Source of the DNA: Synergistaceae bacterium
GTDB lineage: Bacteria; Synergistota; Synergistia; Synergistales; Synergistaceae
Length of the DNA: 50,068 nt
Direction: 5' to 3'
NCBI GenBank assembly: GCA_031288335.1
Contig: JAITRO010000003.1
Coordinates: 1 to 50,068 of the forward strand
The notes beneath the pieces were generated by a model. It searched no databases. It worked only from the letters and a program-made list of their open reading frames with translations, and had not been told where the DNA came from. Made by a program: the position numbers and the translations under genes. Every line of letters begins with the position of its first letter. Positions within the stretch are counted from its first letter, which is position 1. This document shows positions 1 through 9,823 of this stretch, in pieces.

Positions 1-81
1 TCGGGTAGCTATAATGTCGCATTTTCAGAGAGCACAATATTCAATCTGATTTATAGGTGTTGTTTATTTGCTTTCTGTGTC

Positions 82-408
82 TTGTTCTTAAAACAGACCG
101 TGCGAAAGGACAGCAAAAACAGAGGTTTATATCTTATTTGTCTTCTGCTGCTGCCGCTTCAGGTTTTGGCGGTGTATTCAGCCGCGTTCTCACGGGAGAC
201 GACTTACGCATATGCATTTTACATCATACTTATCCCGACTATTTACGCAGCTATTAAAGCAAAATGGCTGAAGCAGCTTTACGCGGTTTTTGTGACGGTA
301 TTCTTCTCAATTGTGCATTTGTATTATTATCTTGCGATGACTTCAAAAGCGGACGGAAGTATGATAAAATACTATCAGACTTTCTTCAATAATTTTCGGG
401 GAGGGTAA
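82..408 (+). CDS. small hypothetical membrane protein, possibly the tail of a longer degraded gene
   Basis: ORF track 108 aa; hydrophobic stretches (LICLLLLPLQVLAVYSAAF, AVFVTVFFSIVHLYYYLA); no family recognised. Confidence 0.35.
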   Translation: MFLKQTVRKDSKNRGLYLICLLLLPLQVLAVYSAAFSRETTYAYAFYIILIPTIYAAIKAKWLKQLYAVFVTVFFSIVHLYYYLAMTSKADGSMIKYYQTFFNNFRGG

Positions 409-449
409 GTAAGTAGACAGATAATGGGTTCGATCGCCTGCTTTTTGTA

Positions 450-1073
450 TCACAAAGGACAAACTATCTTTATCCCGTCAGGAAAAGCTTCCTTCTGAAC
501 GACAGCGCCATCAGGCAAAACGATAATTTTGCCTATCAAATTCCGACACTTATAAAAGGCATGCTTGTATATTTCTTTAACTGAGGGCAATGAAACACTT
601 GTCAAGTTTTCGCACTCCCAAAAAGCCCGTTCTCCGATGTGCGCGGCGTTTGGCAGCGAAATATCCGTCAGGCTTCTGCACCCCCAAAAAACCCGCTCTC
701 CGATATGCGTGACGTTTGGCAGCGAAATGCTTGTCAGGCTTTTACACCCCAAAAAAGCCCGTTTTTCGATGTGCGCTGCGTTTGGCAGCGAAACGCTTGT
801 TAGGCTTTTGCACCCTAAAAAAGCCCGTTCTCCGAGGTGCGTGACGTTTGGCAATGAAACGCTCGTCAGGTTTTCGCACCAAAAAAAAGCGCTTTCTCCA
901 ATGTGCGTGGCGTTAGGCAATGAAATGCTTATGAGGTTCCCGCTATTCCTAAATGCCCACATGCCAACGCTTTTCACGGGAGAGAAAAGATTGACAATTG
1001 TTTTATGGCCCTCAAAACGACAATCTCTATCCCTAATAATCTCGTCATCCGGAAGAACCTTGCCGGTACTCAT
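450..1073 (-). CDS. leucine-rich repeat protein, BspA/LRR_5 type
   Basis: Five to six repeats of about 23 aa of the form LTSVSLPNxxHIGERAFxGCKS. Confidence 0.8.
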   Translation of the reverse strand: MSTGKVLPDDEIIRDRDCRFEGHKTIVNLFSPVKSVGMWAFRNSGNLISISLPNATHIGESAFFWCENLTSVSLPNVTHLGERAFLGCKSLTSVSLPNAAHIEKRAFLGCKSLTSISLPNVTHIGERVFWGCRSLTDISLPNAAHIGERAFWECENLTSVSLPSVKEIYKHAFYKCRNLIGKIIVLPDGAVVQKEAFPDGIKIVCPL

Positions 1074-1697
1074 TCCGTCAAAACCTGCCTATATTTATTT
1101 TAAGGCGCAAGGTAAGCTCATAAAGGGCGCATATCACTGCCCACCGGAGGAGAAAGACTTTTCCGAGTTCCAGCAACCCGCCGACGTCGCTTTTCGGCAG
1201 CGCCTGGTATTTAGTCATAATGAGGTCTGGAAATTTGTTGATGAAGCAGCAAGCATAGTCCCGCATGAAAATCTTCTCCATAAACTTCAGATAAATCACA
1301 GCGTGAAACCATTATACATTCTTTTCGTAAATGTATCCAGAGGAATCATCGCGAGCACTCCAGAATCAAATGAACGCCGCTTTTATTTAAAATATCCGAT
1401 AATTTTGGATATGGATTCCGTGGGAGCATATCATCCACCCGTCACAATTGCAAGGATTTTGCATAGCTCTCGAAATTGCGGGTGAGGTTTCATATAATAA
1501 AAGTACGGTAACCTCCTGTTATAATATGAGAAATATTTTTTATGGAATCCAAGGATTATAGAGATTCCGCGGCGATACAGGATATGTTGAGCGCCCTCGG
1601 GATTGAATGCTGAAGATAAAACATGCCGGAGGCTATCATTAAAAGCCCTGTCATTTGTCTGTGACAATGCCTTCATCACGAAACTCACGCGTAGTTG

Positions 1698-1723
1698 ACT
1701 CCCCCGATTGGGGGAGTTTTTTT
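1698..1723 (+). terminator. rho-independent terminator
   Basis: actccccc-gatt-gggggagt stem followed by a T run. Confidence 0.8.
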
Positions 1724-1783
1724 ACAACCCGGCGCGACTTCGGTTATAATTTGCGCAACGGCATTTTGGGAGACGTATATGTG

Positions 1784-2428
1784 ATGTTTATTGTCCTTGA
1801 AGGAATAGATGGCAGCGGAAAGACTACACAGGCGGCACGGCTCGGGGAGTGGCTGTCGGGCTTGCTCGGACGGGAAAGAGTGCTCGTAACGAAAGAACCG
1901 GGCGGATGGCTTGGGGGAGACGCGGTGAGACGGCTTGCGCTCGGCGGGGGGCTGTCGAGCGTGTGGGGCGAGTTCTTTCTTTTTATGATGGACAGGTGCG
2001 AACATGTATCGGGCGTCGTCATGCCGGCTCTGGAAAAGGGCATGTGCGTCATCTGCGACAGATATACTCCGTCGACGCTCGCTTATCAGGTGTTGTCGAA
2101 TCCCTTGATCGGGAGCGAGGCTGCCGAGTACATGACGGGCATGAGCGAGGTCATCGGCCTGCCGCGCCCCGATTGCGCGTGTCTTTTGGATATAGACGCG
2201 GACACGGCGAGAAGGCGTCTCGAAACGCGGGGGAAGCTGAATTCGTTCGACGCGAGGGGACGCGATTATTTCGAGCGCGTGCGGGCCGCGTATGACGCTC
2301 TGATTAAGCGTTTCCCGGACGAATGGATAAAAGTCGACGCCTCGGAGGACGAAAACACGGTGTTCGGAGGGCTAAAGCGCGGTATGGAACGCATGTTCGG
2401 GACGCGCCTCGGCGGACACGCGACATGA
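1784..2428 (+). CDS. tmk: thymidylate kinase
   Basis: MFIVLEGIDGSGKTTQAARL P-loop, DRYTPSTLAYQ motif; start chosen at 1784 (GTG at 1781 also possible). Confidence 0.93.
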   Translation: MFIVLEGIDGSGKTTQAARLGEWLSGLLGRERVLVTKEPGGWLGGDAVRRLALGGGLSSVWGEFFLFMMDRCEHVSGVVMPALEKGMCVICDRYTPSTLAYQVLSNPLIGSEAAEYMTGMSEVIGLPRPDCACLLDIDADTARRRLETRGKLNSFDARGRDYFERVRAAYDALIKRFPDEWIKVDASEDENTVFGGLKRGMERMFGTRLGGHAT

Positions 2429-2871
2429 AAGTCAGCGCGGCAAAACTCAAAAGCGGCGAGACGGCCACTCACTCGGGTCAGGCCGCCACAAGGGGCGGAG
2501 CCGTTTCCGGCGCTCACGGCGCTGAGAAAACGTTCGCCGAGGTCGTCGAGGATATTGAGCTTCAAGGGATGATAACAGAACTCGACGAGATAGGGGCCGC
2601 CCTCTCACGTTACCCGACGTCGGCGCTTCTCAGGAGGTACAGAGAACTCGTGAAAATGGCGCTGAGCCGCATAAAAAACAGCATGCACATAAGGAGGGAG
2701 TTCAAGTGGAGGCGGACGGAGCGCTCGATGTTCATGGTCATAGAGCGCGCCGACAGCGCACTGGCTGAACTCGAGACATTGGAATCGGCGATCGAAAGAG
2801 AGCGCGACAGAACACGGATGTTTTCGTTGATCGACGAAATAAAGGGATGCCTGATATCTCTCCTATTCTGA
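2425..2871 (+). CDS. YaaR family (DUF327) protein
   Basis: MKVSAAKLKSG...; small protein between tmk and holB as in Bacillus-type tmk-yaaR-holB-yaaT order; RxLVKMALSRIKNSMHIRREFKWRRTERSMFMVIE. Confidence 0.75.
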   Translation: MKVSAAKLKSGETATHSGQAATRGGAVSGAHGAEKTFAEVVEDIELQGMITELDEIGAALSRYPTSALLRRYRELVKMALSRIKNSMHIRREFKWRRTERSMFMVIERADSALAELETLESAIERERDRTRMFSLIDEIKGCLISLLF

Positions 2872-3623
2872 ATGAAATATCTTCCTCGCGCGAATGGAAG
2901 GAACTGCGCGGGATGCTCTCGTCGGGCGGGGCGCCGGGTACGCTGCTCGCGATCGTCGATCCCGAGCATGCGCGCGTTTTTAGAGATATGTATGCGCGGA
3001 GCGTCTTGTGCCATTCGGGCAGCGGCATGGACGGGTGCGCCTCGTGCCGCTCGTGGATGGATGACGGACACCCGGACATGCTGATCGCCGGTTCGGACGA
3101 CAGTCCTCCGGGAATCGCCGATTGCCTGGAGATGCAGACCGCGATGTCGCTGAAACCGTTTCGCGCGCACGGGCGGCTCGGGGTGGTTCATTCCGTCGAC
3201 GCGATATCGCTTCCGGCAGCCAATTCACTGCTGAAAATCGCCGAGGAACCTCCGGAAGGGGGACATCTTCTATTTCTCGCCGAGGAGGATAACGTGATAC
3301 CCACGATTCGAAGCCGTTCCTGGATGGTCTCGTTCAAGCCGAAGGGAACGCCCGGCGACACATCTCCCCCCGGAACTCCGGCGGGATGGGCGGCTTGGAT
3401 CGAGCGAACCAGGAAATTATCGACCGACGAAATCGCCTCCGAGGCGGACAGTTGGGCGGGATGGCTGTGCGGCAGGGGCGAATTCCGCCTCGCCGCTTCG
3501 GTGAGGAACCTGTTGTACGTATCGAAAAGGAGGCGCTTGCCCGTTTCGATGGTTCAGGACGCATTAGAGGCAATTCTGGGGGAAGGAGTTCCAATTGGGC
3601 AAATACTTGGCGATTTACGGTAA
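2847..3623 (+). CDS. holB: DNA polymerase III subunit delta'
   Basis: AANSLLKIAEEPPEGGHLLFLAEEDNVIPTIRSR motif; position after tmk. Confidence 0.88.
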   Translation: MPDISPILNEISSSREWKELRGMLSSGGAPGTLLAIVDPEHARVFRDMYARSVLCHSGSGMDGCASCRSWMDDGHPDMLIAGSDDSPPGIADCLEMQTAMSLKPFRAHGRLGVVHSVDAISLPAANSLLKIAEEPPEGGHLLFLAEEDNVIPTIRSRSWMVSFKPKGTPGDTSPPGTPAGWAAWIERTRKLSTDEIASEADSWAGWLCGRGEFRLAASVRNLLYVSKRRRLPVSMVQDALEAILGEGVPIGQILGDLR

Positions 3624-4929
3624 GCCGAGATTCCTGGGGATAGTGGAATTTGACCCCGATACGGCGGGCGAGCTTCCCGGGGACGGCATGATCATAGCGA
3701 CCTCGCACAGGGGCGAGGAAGTGGCCTCGGTCATGGGGCTTTTGAACGAAACGCAGGAAAACGAATACAGGGGAATGAAGACGATCTCCGAGCACGGCGA
3801 GGGGCCGGCGCACGCCGGCGAGTCGGTGGTGGGCGACCTTGAATTCGTCCGCCTGCCCACAGCTGAGGACAGGGCGCAATGGGCATCGCTGAAGGAATCC
3901 GAGGAAGGCATACTCAAGGACGCTCAGGCGATGGCCGAAGGACATCATCTCGCATTGAAACTCGTCGACGTCGAGACAATGATAGACGGCAAAAAACTGT
4001 TCCTCTACTTCACGTCTGAGACCAGGATCGATTTCAGGAATCTAGTGAAAGATTTGGCGCGCAAATTCAGAACCAGGATAGAACTGCGGCAGATGGGCGT
4101 CCGCGACGAAGCCCGTCTGATCAGCGGCGTGGCCTCGTGCGGGCTGCCCTGCTGCTGCAGCTACTGGCTGAACCAGTTCGCGTCCATAGGCATCAGGATG
4201 GTGAAAGAGCAGAACATTGCGATGAACCCGGCCAAGATCTCCGGGATATGCGGACGGCTGATGTGCTGCATGTCGTTCGAGCACAAGGTCTACAAAAACC
4301 TGTGGGCAGGATTGCCCGGGCCGGGGAGCAAGATAAAGACCCCGAACGGCAACTACGTAATCGTGGCGATGGATATAAGCCGTGAAGCCGTGCGCTGCCA
4401 CAAGCCGACGGGAGGGGACATCTCCGTTCCGGTAGCGATGTTCCAGGATTTCCGCGCGGCCATTGCCAACGGCGATGAATGGGAGCCGCCGCACGATAAA
4501 AATGAACCTAAGAGAGAAAGATTGTCCCGCGGGAAGTTCGATTGTTCCTGCCGGAGAAACGCCGGATTTGGCGGCGCGGCTAAATTTGTCCCGGGAGGCA
4601 CCTCTCGGCACTGTTTCCATGCGGAAACCCGCGCTGTCGACGAGGAAATCGAGAGGCCGGACGATGGAAAAGCCGAAGGGGGCACCGCGCCCGATAAATA
4701 CCAGGGACGGAGGCACAATCGCAAAGGCGGCCGCCATCGGCGTCCCGACGGCGATGCTTTCCGAAAGGAAGCGACCAGACCGCGCGATAATAAGATGTCC
4801 CACTCCAAACTGTCCGAGCCGATGCCCGATAACTCCAACGCGATGTCTCCTCAGGCGAGGGCGGCAAAAAATCGCAAAAAAAAGCGCAGACAGAAGTACG
4901 GCCCATCGGTTCCCCCGGACGAAAACTGA
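3595..4929 (+). CDS. ricT: PSP1 domain protein (YaaT/RicT family) with long basic C-terminal tail
   Basis: PSP1 core LARKFRTRIELRQMGVRDEARLISGVASCGLPCCCSYWL...MNPAKISGICGRLMCCMSFE; TTG start 3595 with GGAAGGAG upstream. Confidence 0.88.
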   Translation: MGKYLAIYGKPRFLGIVEFDPDTAGELPGDGMIIATSHRGEEVASVMGLLNETQENEYRGMKTISEHGEGPAHAGESVVGDLEFVRLPTAEDRAQWASLKESEEGILKDAQAMAEGHHLALKLVDVETMIDGKKLFLYFTSETRIDFRNLVKDLARKFRTRIELRQMGVRDEARLISGVASCGLPCCCSYWLNQFASIGIRMVKEQNIAMNPAKISGICGRLMCCMSFEHKVYKNLWAGLPGPGSKIKTPNGNYVIVAMDISREAVRCHKPTGGDISVPVAMFQDFRAAIANGDEWEPPHDKNEPKRERLSRGKFDCSCRRNAGFGGAAKFVPGGTSRHCFHAETRAVDEEIERPDDGKAEGGTAPDKYQGRRHNRKGGRHRRPDGDAFRKEATRPRDNKMSHSKLSEPMPDNSNAMSPQARAAKNRKKKRRQKYGPSVPPDEN

Positions 4930-4945
4930 TTCAGGCGGTGATCTA

Positions 4946-5887
4946 ATGGCTTTGTTGGGAAATATGTTTACCAAACTCAAAAATATGGCTAACAAATGGT
5001 CGCAGGGAGTGTCGAACCTCTTTTCGGACAAACCTCTGACGGACGATTTCTGGGAGGAGCTGGAAGAACGCCTTCTTTTGGGAGACGTTGGGGTCGAGAC
5101 CGCCGACGAGCTGATCGCCGAACTGAGGCAAATCTCCGTCGACCGCCGGATAGCCCATACCGGGGAGCTGAAGGAGGCCTTCGCGGAAGCGCTTGTGAAA
5201 CGCCTCGAAGATGTGCCGGGAATGGGCAGGCCGATCGACCTTTCGGACAGGCCGTCCGTCGTACTCCTGGTCGGCGTGAACGGCAGCGGCAAGACCACCA
5301 CCGCCGGGAAGCTCGCCTCGCGGTTCGCCGAAGAGGGGAAAACCGTGATCCTGGCGGCGGCCGACACATACAGGGCGGCTGCGATAGAACAGCTCAAGGT
5401 GTGGGGAGAAAGGGTGTCGGCGAGGGTGATAGCACACGCCCATGGAAGCGATTCGGCGGCGGTGGTGTTCGACGCGATAGGGGCCGCGAAGGCTTCCGGC
5501 GCGGACGTCGTGATCGTCGACACGGCCGGAAGGCTTCACACCAAATCGAACCTGATGGACGAACTAGCTAAGGTGGGCAGGGTAGCCTCCCGCGAAGCTC
5601 CCGGCGGAATCCGCGAGACGCTGCTGGTGCTCGACTCGGTGACGGGACAGAACGGGTTCATGCAGGCGGATGTGTTCAACAAATCCATTCCTCTTTCCGG
5701 CGTGGTGCTCACGAAATTCGACAATACAGCAAAAGGAGGGATAGTATTGTCCATATCGCGGCGTTTGCGGCTTCCCATAAGATATATCGGCCTGGGCGAG
5801 GGCGTGGCGGATCTGGAACTCTTCTCCTGCCGCGATTTTGTGTATGCCCTTCTCGGGATGGAAAAGGCAGACACGCGCAATGGCTAA
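4946..5887 (+). CDS. ftsY: signal recognition particle receptor FtsY
   Basis: GVNGSGKTTTAGKLA, DTYRAAAIEQLKVW, DTAGRLHTK, TKFDNTAKGG; start ATG 4946. Confidence 0.95.
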   Translation: MALLGNMFTKLKNMANKWSQGVSNLFSDKPLTDDFWEELEERLLLGDVGVETADELIAELRQISVDRRIAHTGELKEAFAEALVKRLEDVPGMGRPIDLSDRPSVVLLVGVNGSGKTTTAGKLASRFAEEGKTVILAAADTYRAAAIEQLKVWGERVSARVIAHAHGSDSAAVVFDAIGAAKASGADVVIVDTAGRLHTKSNLMDELAKVGRVASREAPGGIRETLLVLDSVTGQNGFMQADVFNKSIPLSGVVLTKFDNTAKGGIVLSISRRLRLPIRYIGLGEGVADLELFSCRDFVYALLGMEKADTRNG

Positions 5888-7310
5888 CGCTCAAGAGATA
5901 AAAAATGGGATGCTCTCAGCCGAGTCCGGCGTACAGGAAGTGCTGCGCGCCCTTTATTTCTACGGCGCCGACTATATAATGCTGAAAATGGGCCGCCAGG
6001 AAAAGCTCGTTCACAAGGAGCAGATGATCTTGCTCATGGAACTGGGCCACGAGACGACGACTATCGATGAAATATCGGTGATGACGCTGCCCGAACCGGC
6101 GTCAGCCAAGACGCGCATCGAGGACGTGCCGCCGGATAACTCGCTTCTCGTATTTTCCCGCAAGGGGGGAGGCTTGGCGGGGACTCTGTCCAAGATGTCA
6201 TTCGAGGAATACCGGGAACGGAAGATCAAAGAGTCCAGAGTCTCGTACCCCGAGTGGTGGGCGGCGCCGTTACCGCTGCTCTACATGGATAGCGAGCGCA
6301 TCGCCATGAACGACGCGGCCGGCGCTAAAATACCCTGCGAGGCGAAAGAGCTGGCGGCGCAGGCGGAAAAGATAAAACGCGACGGCATGATCACCGTGAA
6401 GGATAAAAAACGGGAGCTGACTTTCTCCCTGCATCTTCTCGACGAGAACGTATATCTGGTCGAGGACATATCCGGCGATTTCGAGATGGCGGAGGAGCTG
6501 GTGTGGTGGGCGGCGGTGGGCAAAGCGTTTGTCCGCCGGGTAGAGGAAAACGGAGCTGTGGTGCGGCATCTGTCCCCTCTGGAAACGCCTCCCTCTTCGG
6601 CAGCGGAGGTACTCTACTGTTCCTGGGAGAACGAGCCTCTGGGCAGCATCGCCATAGGTATGCCAGGCGACTTCGATCAGGACGAAAACCCGCCGGACGA
6701 CGCGAACCATGAGGAAAAAGAGGGCGGAGGGGGTGCGTCGGACGAGAATATCGAGACGGAACCCGATGCGTCTTTGGAGCCGGAAAAGGCCGAAGCGCCC
6801 GCACAAACCCAAGAGCCCGAGACCGCCCTTATCCCCGAAGAATCCGGCAACCACACGCCGGAGCCCCGAACGCAGCCGGCCATGAAGGAAAAACGCAAGC
6901 TAAGCTCCCTGTGGGAGCCGAAAGACGATTCGAATCTCAATTTGGACACCATGTCGGAATGGCCCCAACCGGACGATGAGCCCGCGGCGGAAGAGCCGGA
7001 GGCCGCCGCGTCGAATGTCCGGCACGAATCCTTCGGCCCATTCGACAAACCCGCCGCCAAAAGGAAGATTTTTGGCCATGCCGCTCATAAAGCCGAGGGA
7101 AGAAGCCATGATGAAGAAAACGACGAAATGGAACCGGATTTGTCTTCGGCGATAGATTGGGCGGACATGGATGATGCCGGCGACGATGTGAAAATCGAGG
7201 AATCCGCTGAGAAAACGGCCGCGTCGAAAGTGCTCGACAAGAACGCCGCGCGCAGGGCTTATGGAGGCCCTCCGCGAAGGAAGATTCGCGGTGGCGGCAG
7301 AAACTCGTAG
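5880..7310 (+). CDS. conserved hypothetical protein with acidic/Pro-rich C-terminal half
   Basis: MANAQEIKNGMLSAESGVQEVLRALYFYGADYIMLKMG...; overlaps ftsY by 8 nt; low-complexity E/P/A tail. Confidence 0.7.
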   Translation: MANAQEIKNGMLSAESGVQEVLRALYFYGADYIMLKMGRQEKLVHKEQMILLMELGHETTTIDEISVMTLPEPASAKTRIEDVPPDNSLLVFSRKGGGLAGTLSKMSFEEYRERKIKESRVSYPEWWAAPLPLLYMDSERIAMNDAAGAKIPCEAKELAAQAEKIKRDGMITVKDKKRELTFSLHLLDENVYLVEDISGDFEMAEELVWWAAVGKAFVRRVEENGAVVRHLSPLETPPSSAAEVLYCSWENEPLGSIAIGMPGDFDQDENPPDDANHEEKEGGGGASDENIETEPDASLEPEKAEAPAQTQEPETALIPEESGNHTPEPRTQPAMKEKRKLSSLWEPKDDSNLNLDTMSEWPQPDDEPAAEEPEAAASNVRHESFGPFDKPAAKRKIFGHAAHKAEGRSHDEENDEMEPDLSSAIDWADMDDAGDDVKIEESAEKTAASKVLDKNAARRAYGGPPRRKIRGGGRNS

Positions 7311-7839
7311 CGGCCCGGTTCCGGTGAAAATGATATCCGGTCTGCTCTGCCCAGCGGAACAGGAGGAGTTGACGGAATGGGCGGCCGAAAGGATGAGCGC
7401 GGTTTTCGGCGGCATTGAGCTTGCCAGCCCGCCGTATCCTTTCAACTACACCGACTATTACAGGGATATAGCACCGCGCCTCGAAAGGCGTTTTTTCGTT
7501 TTCGACTGGTTGAGGCATCCTTTTGGGCTGGTGGCGTGGAAAAAATTGGCAATTTCGATAGAGGCGGAAAGCGCTGCCGAGGCAGGCGGCGGCAGGAGGG
7601 TCAACATAGATCCGGGTTATCTGGACGGCGCGCGGCTCGTGCTGGCGTCGACGAAGGACAACGCCCAAAGGATATACCTGCGGGATGATGTGTACGCGGA
7701 GGTCACTATGTGCCGTAAAAAGTCGGGATGGATCACTTTTTCATACACTTTCCCCGATTTTGCGAGCGGCGTTTACGACGAGTTCCTCGATTCGGCGAGG
7801 AACTCCTGGAGACGCGACCTCCGCGCAAGAGGGGACTGA
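7261..7839 (+). CDS. DUF4416 family protein
   Basis: PVKMISGLLCPAEQ...FNYTDYYRDIAPRLERRFFVF...RRVNIDPGYLDGARLVLASTKDNAQRIYL. Confidence 0.8.
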   Translation: MEALREGRFAVAAETRSGPVPVKMISGLLCPAEQEELTEWAAERMSAVFGGIELASPPYPFNYTDYYRDIAPRLERRFFVFDWLRHPFGLVAWKKLAISIEAESAAEAGGGRRVNIDPGYLDGARLVLASTKDNAQRIYLRDDVYAEVTMCRKKSGWITFSYTFPDFASGVYDEFLDSARNSWRRDLRARGD

Positions 7840-7844
7840 TTGTC

Positions 7845-9176
7845 TTGATAGAGAAATACACGACCGAGGCCATGAGGGAGATATGGGGCGACGAGAACAG
7901 GTTCCGAAAATGGCTCGACGTGGAGCTGGCTGTATGCAGGGCTTGGGCCGCTGACGGAGCGATACCGGCGGACGACCTGGCGCGGATAGAGAGCCGGGCT
8001 TCTTTCCGCGTGAAGCGGATAGCAGAGATAGAAGAAGAGACCCAGCATGACGTGATAGCGTTCGTGACTAACGTCGCGGAGAACATAGGGCCGTCGGGAA
8101 GGTTCGTCCATCTCGGGCTCACCAGCAGCGACGTCATAGACACAGCGGCTTCCATGCAGATATCCGACGCGCTCGGCGTCATTATAGGCGCGGCTGAAGG
8201 CCTCCGCGAATCCCTTGCGCGCCTGGCCTGGAAATACCGGCACACGCCCTGCGCGGGCCGGTCGCACGGAATCCACGCGGAACCGACGAGCTTCGGTCTC
8301 AAGTTTCTGGGGTTCGTCTCCGAGGTTGGCCGCGACATCGGACGTCTTGAGAGCGCCCGCGAGGAGATAAGGGTCTGCAAGATATCGGGCGCCGTGGGAA
8401 CCTACGCCAACTGTCCACCGCGTATCGAGGCGCGCGTCGCGGCGGAATTGAACCTAAAACCGGATCCCGTATCCTCGCAGATAATTCAGCGCGACCGCCA
8501 CGCCGGCGTCATCAACGCGCTCGCCCTTTACGGCGCGGGCCTGGAAAGAATCGCGATCGAGATCCGTCATCTCCAGCGCACGGAGGTATTGGAGGTCATG
8601 GAGCCCTTCGGTAAGAAACAGAAGGGTTCGTCCGCCATGCCGCATAAAAAAAACCCCATACTGTCCGAGAGAGTATGCGGCCTCGCCAGACTTTTGAGGG
8701 GCTATGCCGCCGCCGCGCTCGAAAATATAGCGCTCTGGCACGAACGCGACATAAGCCACTCGTCCTCGGAACGGGTGATATGGCCGGACGCTTTCAACGC
8801 GGCCCACTACATGACCGGCATAATGAAACGCGTGACCGACGGGCTGGCCGTGAACGAGAGCATGATAGCGCGCAACCTGGAACTCACCGGAGGACTCATC
8901 GCTAGCGGAAGGGTGCTTTTGGCCCTGGTCGAACGCGGAATGGCGCGGGAGGACGCTTACGCTGCGGTGCAAGAAAACGCCATGAAGTGCTGGGATGCGG
9001 CGCGGAGGGGAGAAAGCGCGTCCATGCGCGCGCTGCTGGAGGCCGATCCAAGAACGGCGCTTCTCGCGCGCGGCGGCGACGGGCTGGGTGAATTGTTCAG
9101 GTTCGACTTTTTCCTCGCTCACGTCGACGAGATATTCGCCCGTTTTCCGATTTTTGAAAAACTCGGCCTGAAGTGA
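7845..9176 (+). CDS. purB: adenylosuccinate lyase
   Basis: IEKYTTEAMREIWGDENRF...LGLTSSDVIDTA...GSSAMPHKKNPILSERVCGLARLLR; TTG start 7845 behind aagagggg. Confidence 0.95.
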   Translation: MIEKYTTEAMREIWGDENRFRKWLDVELAVCRAWAADGAIPADDLARIESRASFRVKRIAEIEEETQHDVIAFVTNVAENIGPSGRFVHLGLTSSDVIDTAASMQISDALGVIIGAAEGLRESLARLAWKYRHTPCAGRSHGIHAEPTSFGLKFLGFVSEVGRDIGRLESAREEIRVCKISGAVGTYANCPPRIEARVAAELNLKPDPVSSQIIQRDRHAGVINALALYGAGLERIAIEIRHLQRTEVLEVMEPFGKKQKGSSAMPHKKNPILSERVCGLARLLRGYAAAALENIALWHERDISHSSSERVIWPDAFNAAHYMTGIMKRVTDGLAVNESMIARNLELTGGLIASGRVLLALVERGMAREDAYAAVQENAMKCWDAARRGESASMRALLEADPRTALLARGGDGLGELFRFDFFLAHVDEIFARFPIFEKLGLK

Positions 9177-9180
9177 TACG

Positions 9181-9297
9181 CGGGGTAAACGCATCAGCAT
9201 TGCTGAACCGTTGGTATTGCTCAATTTATAAATTGTGCGCTCAATCCAAACACTTGAGTGATCGCGAGGCTTTACAGTGTCTGACGCGTTTGCCCTG
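9181..9297. mobile_element. MITE-like element, 117 bp
   Basis: Terminal inverted repeats CGGGGTAAACGCATCAGCA / CAGGGCAAACGCGTCAGACA (reverse complement of right end); flanking aagtgatacg (9171-9180) and aagtggtgcg (9298-9307) resemble a 10-bp target duplication (8/10 identical). Confidence 0.6.
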
Positions 9298-9386
9298 AAG
9301 TGGTGCGAAATATCTATTGACGCGCCGCGCGGGTCGCATTAAGATTGAACAATGTCGCAGACAGACAGGATGAGGTGAGCCGCGTA

Positions 9387-9650
9387 ATGAGTGAAGAGAC
9401 AAAGGGAGCGGGAGTTGCCGTATATTCGACGAGCAGTTGTCCGTGGTGCGTGAAGGCCAAGGAATATCTCTCGTCCCTCGGTGTGCCGTTTCAGGCGATT
9501 GACGTGGGCGTGGACCGCGACGCCGCCAAGGAAATAGTTGAGAAAACCCGTCAGCGCGGCGTGCCGGTGATTAGGGTCGGCGAGCGTTATATAGTGGGTT
9601 TCGACCAGGACGCCATAAAATCCGCTTTAAAAGAAGCGGCGCTTATCTGA
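9387..9650 (+). CDS. glutaredoxin family protein
   Basis: VAVYSTSSCPWCVKAKEYLSSLGVPFQAIDV...RGVPVIRVGERYIVGFDQ. Confidence 0.88.
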   Translation: MSEETKGAGVAVYSTSSCPWCVKAKEYLSSLGVPFQAIDVGVDRDAAKEIVEKTRQRGVPVIRVGERYIVGFDQDAIKSALKEAALI

Positions 9651-9677
9651 AGCGGAGCCGTAGTACGGCATGCTGGA

Positions 9678-9711
9678 GCCGCGGGGGGACAAAGTGCCTC
9701 GCGGCTTTTTT
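9678..9711 (+). terminator. rho-independent terminator
   Basis: gccgcggggggacaaagtgcctcgcggc stem followed by tttttt. Confidence 0.7.
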
Positions 9712-9823
9712 GAAATATCGCGATTTTTTTTGAGATATTTAGAGAAAAAAATTATCACAGCATCGGGCACGAACGGGCCGTTGGACACGGTCACTCGAGA
9801 TAATCACAGGGAGAGTGGTATTC

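Noticed and set aside
565-1485. 306-aa plus-strand ORF antisense to the LRR gene
   Set aside because: Its repeats mirror the minus-strand LRR repeats; composition is unlike a real protein and the LRR frame is clearly coding.
4463-4945. 161-aa N-terminal extension of ftsY in the ORF track
   Set aside because: Overlaps the ricT coding region; FtsY has its own ATG at 4946 shortly after the ricT stop.
4042-5523. 493-aa minus-strand ORF across ricT/ftsY
   Set aside because: Shadow ORF from high-GC codon bias opposite well-identified genes.
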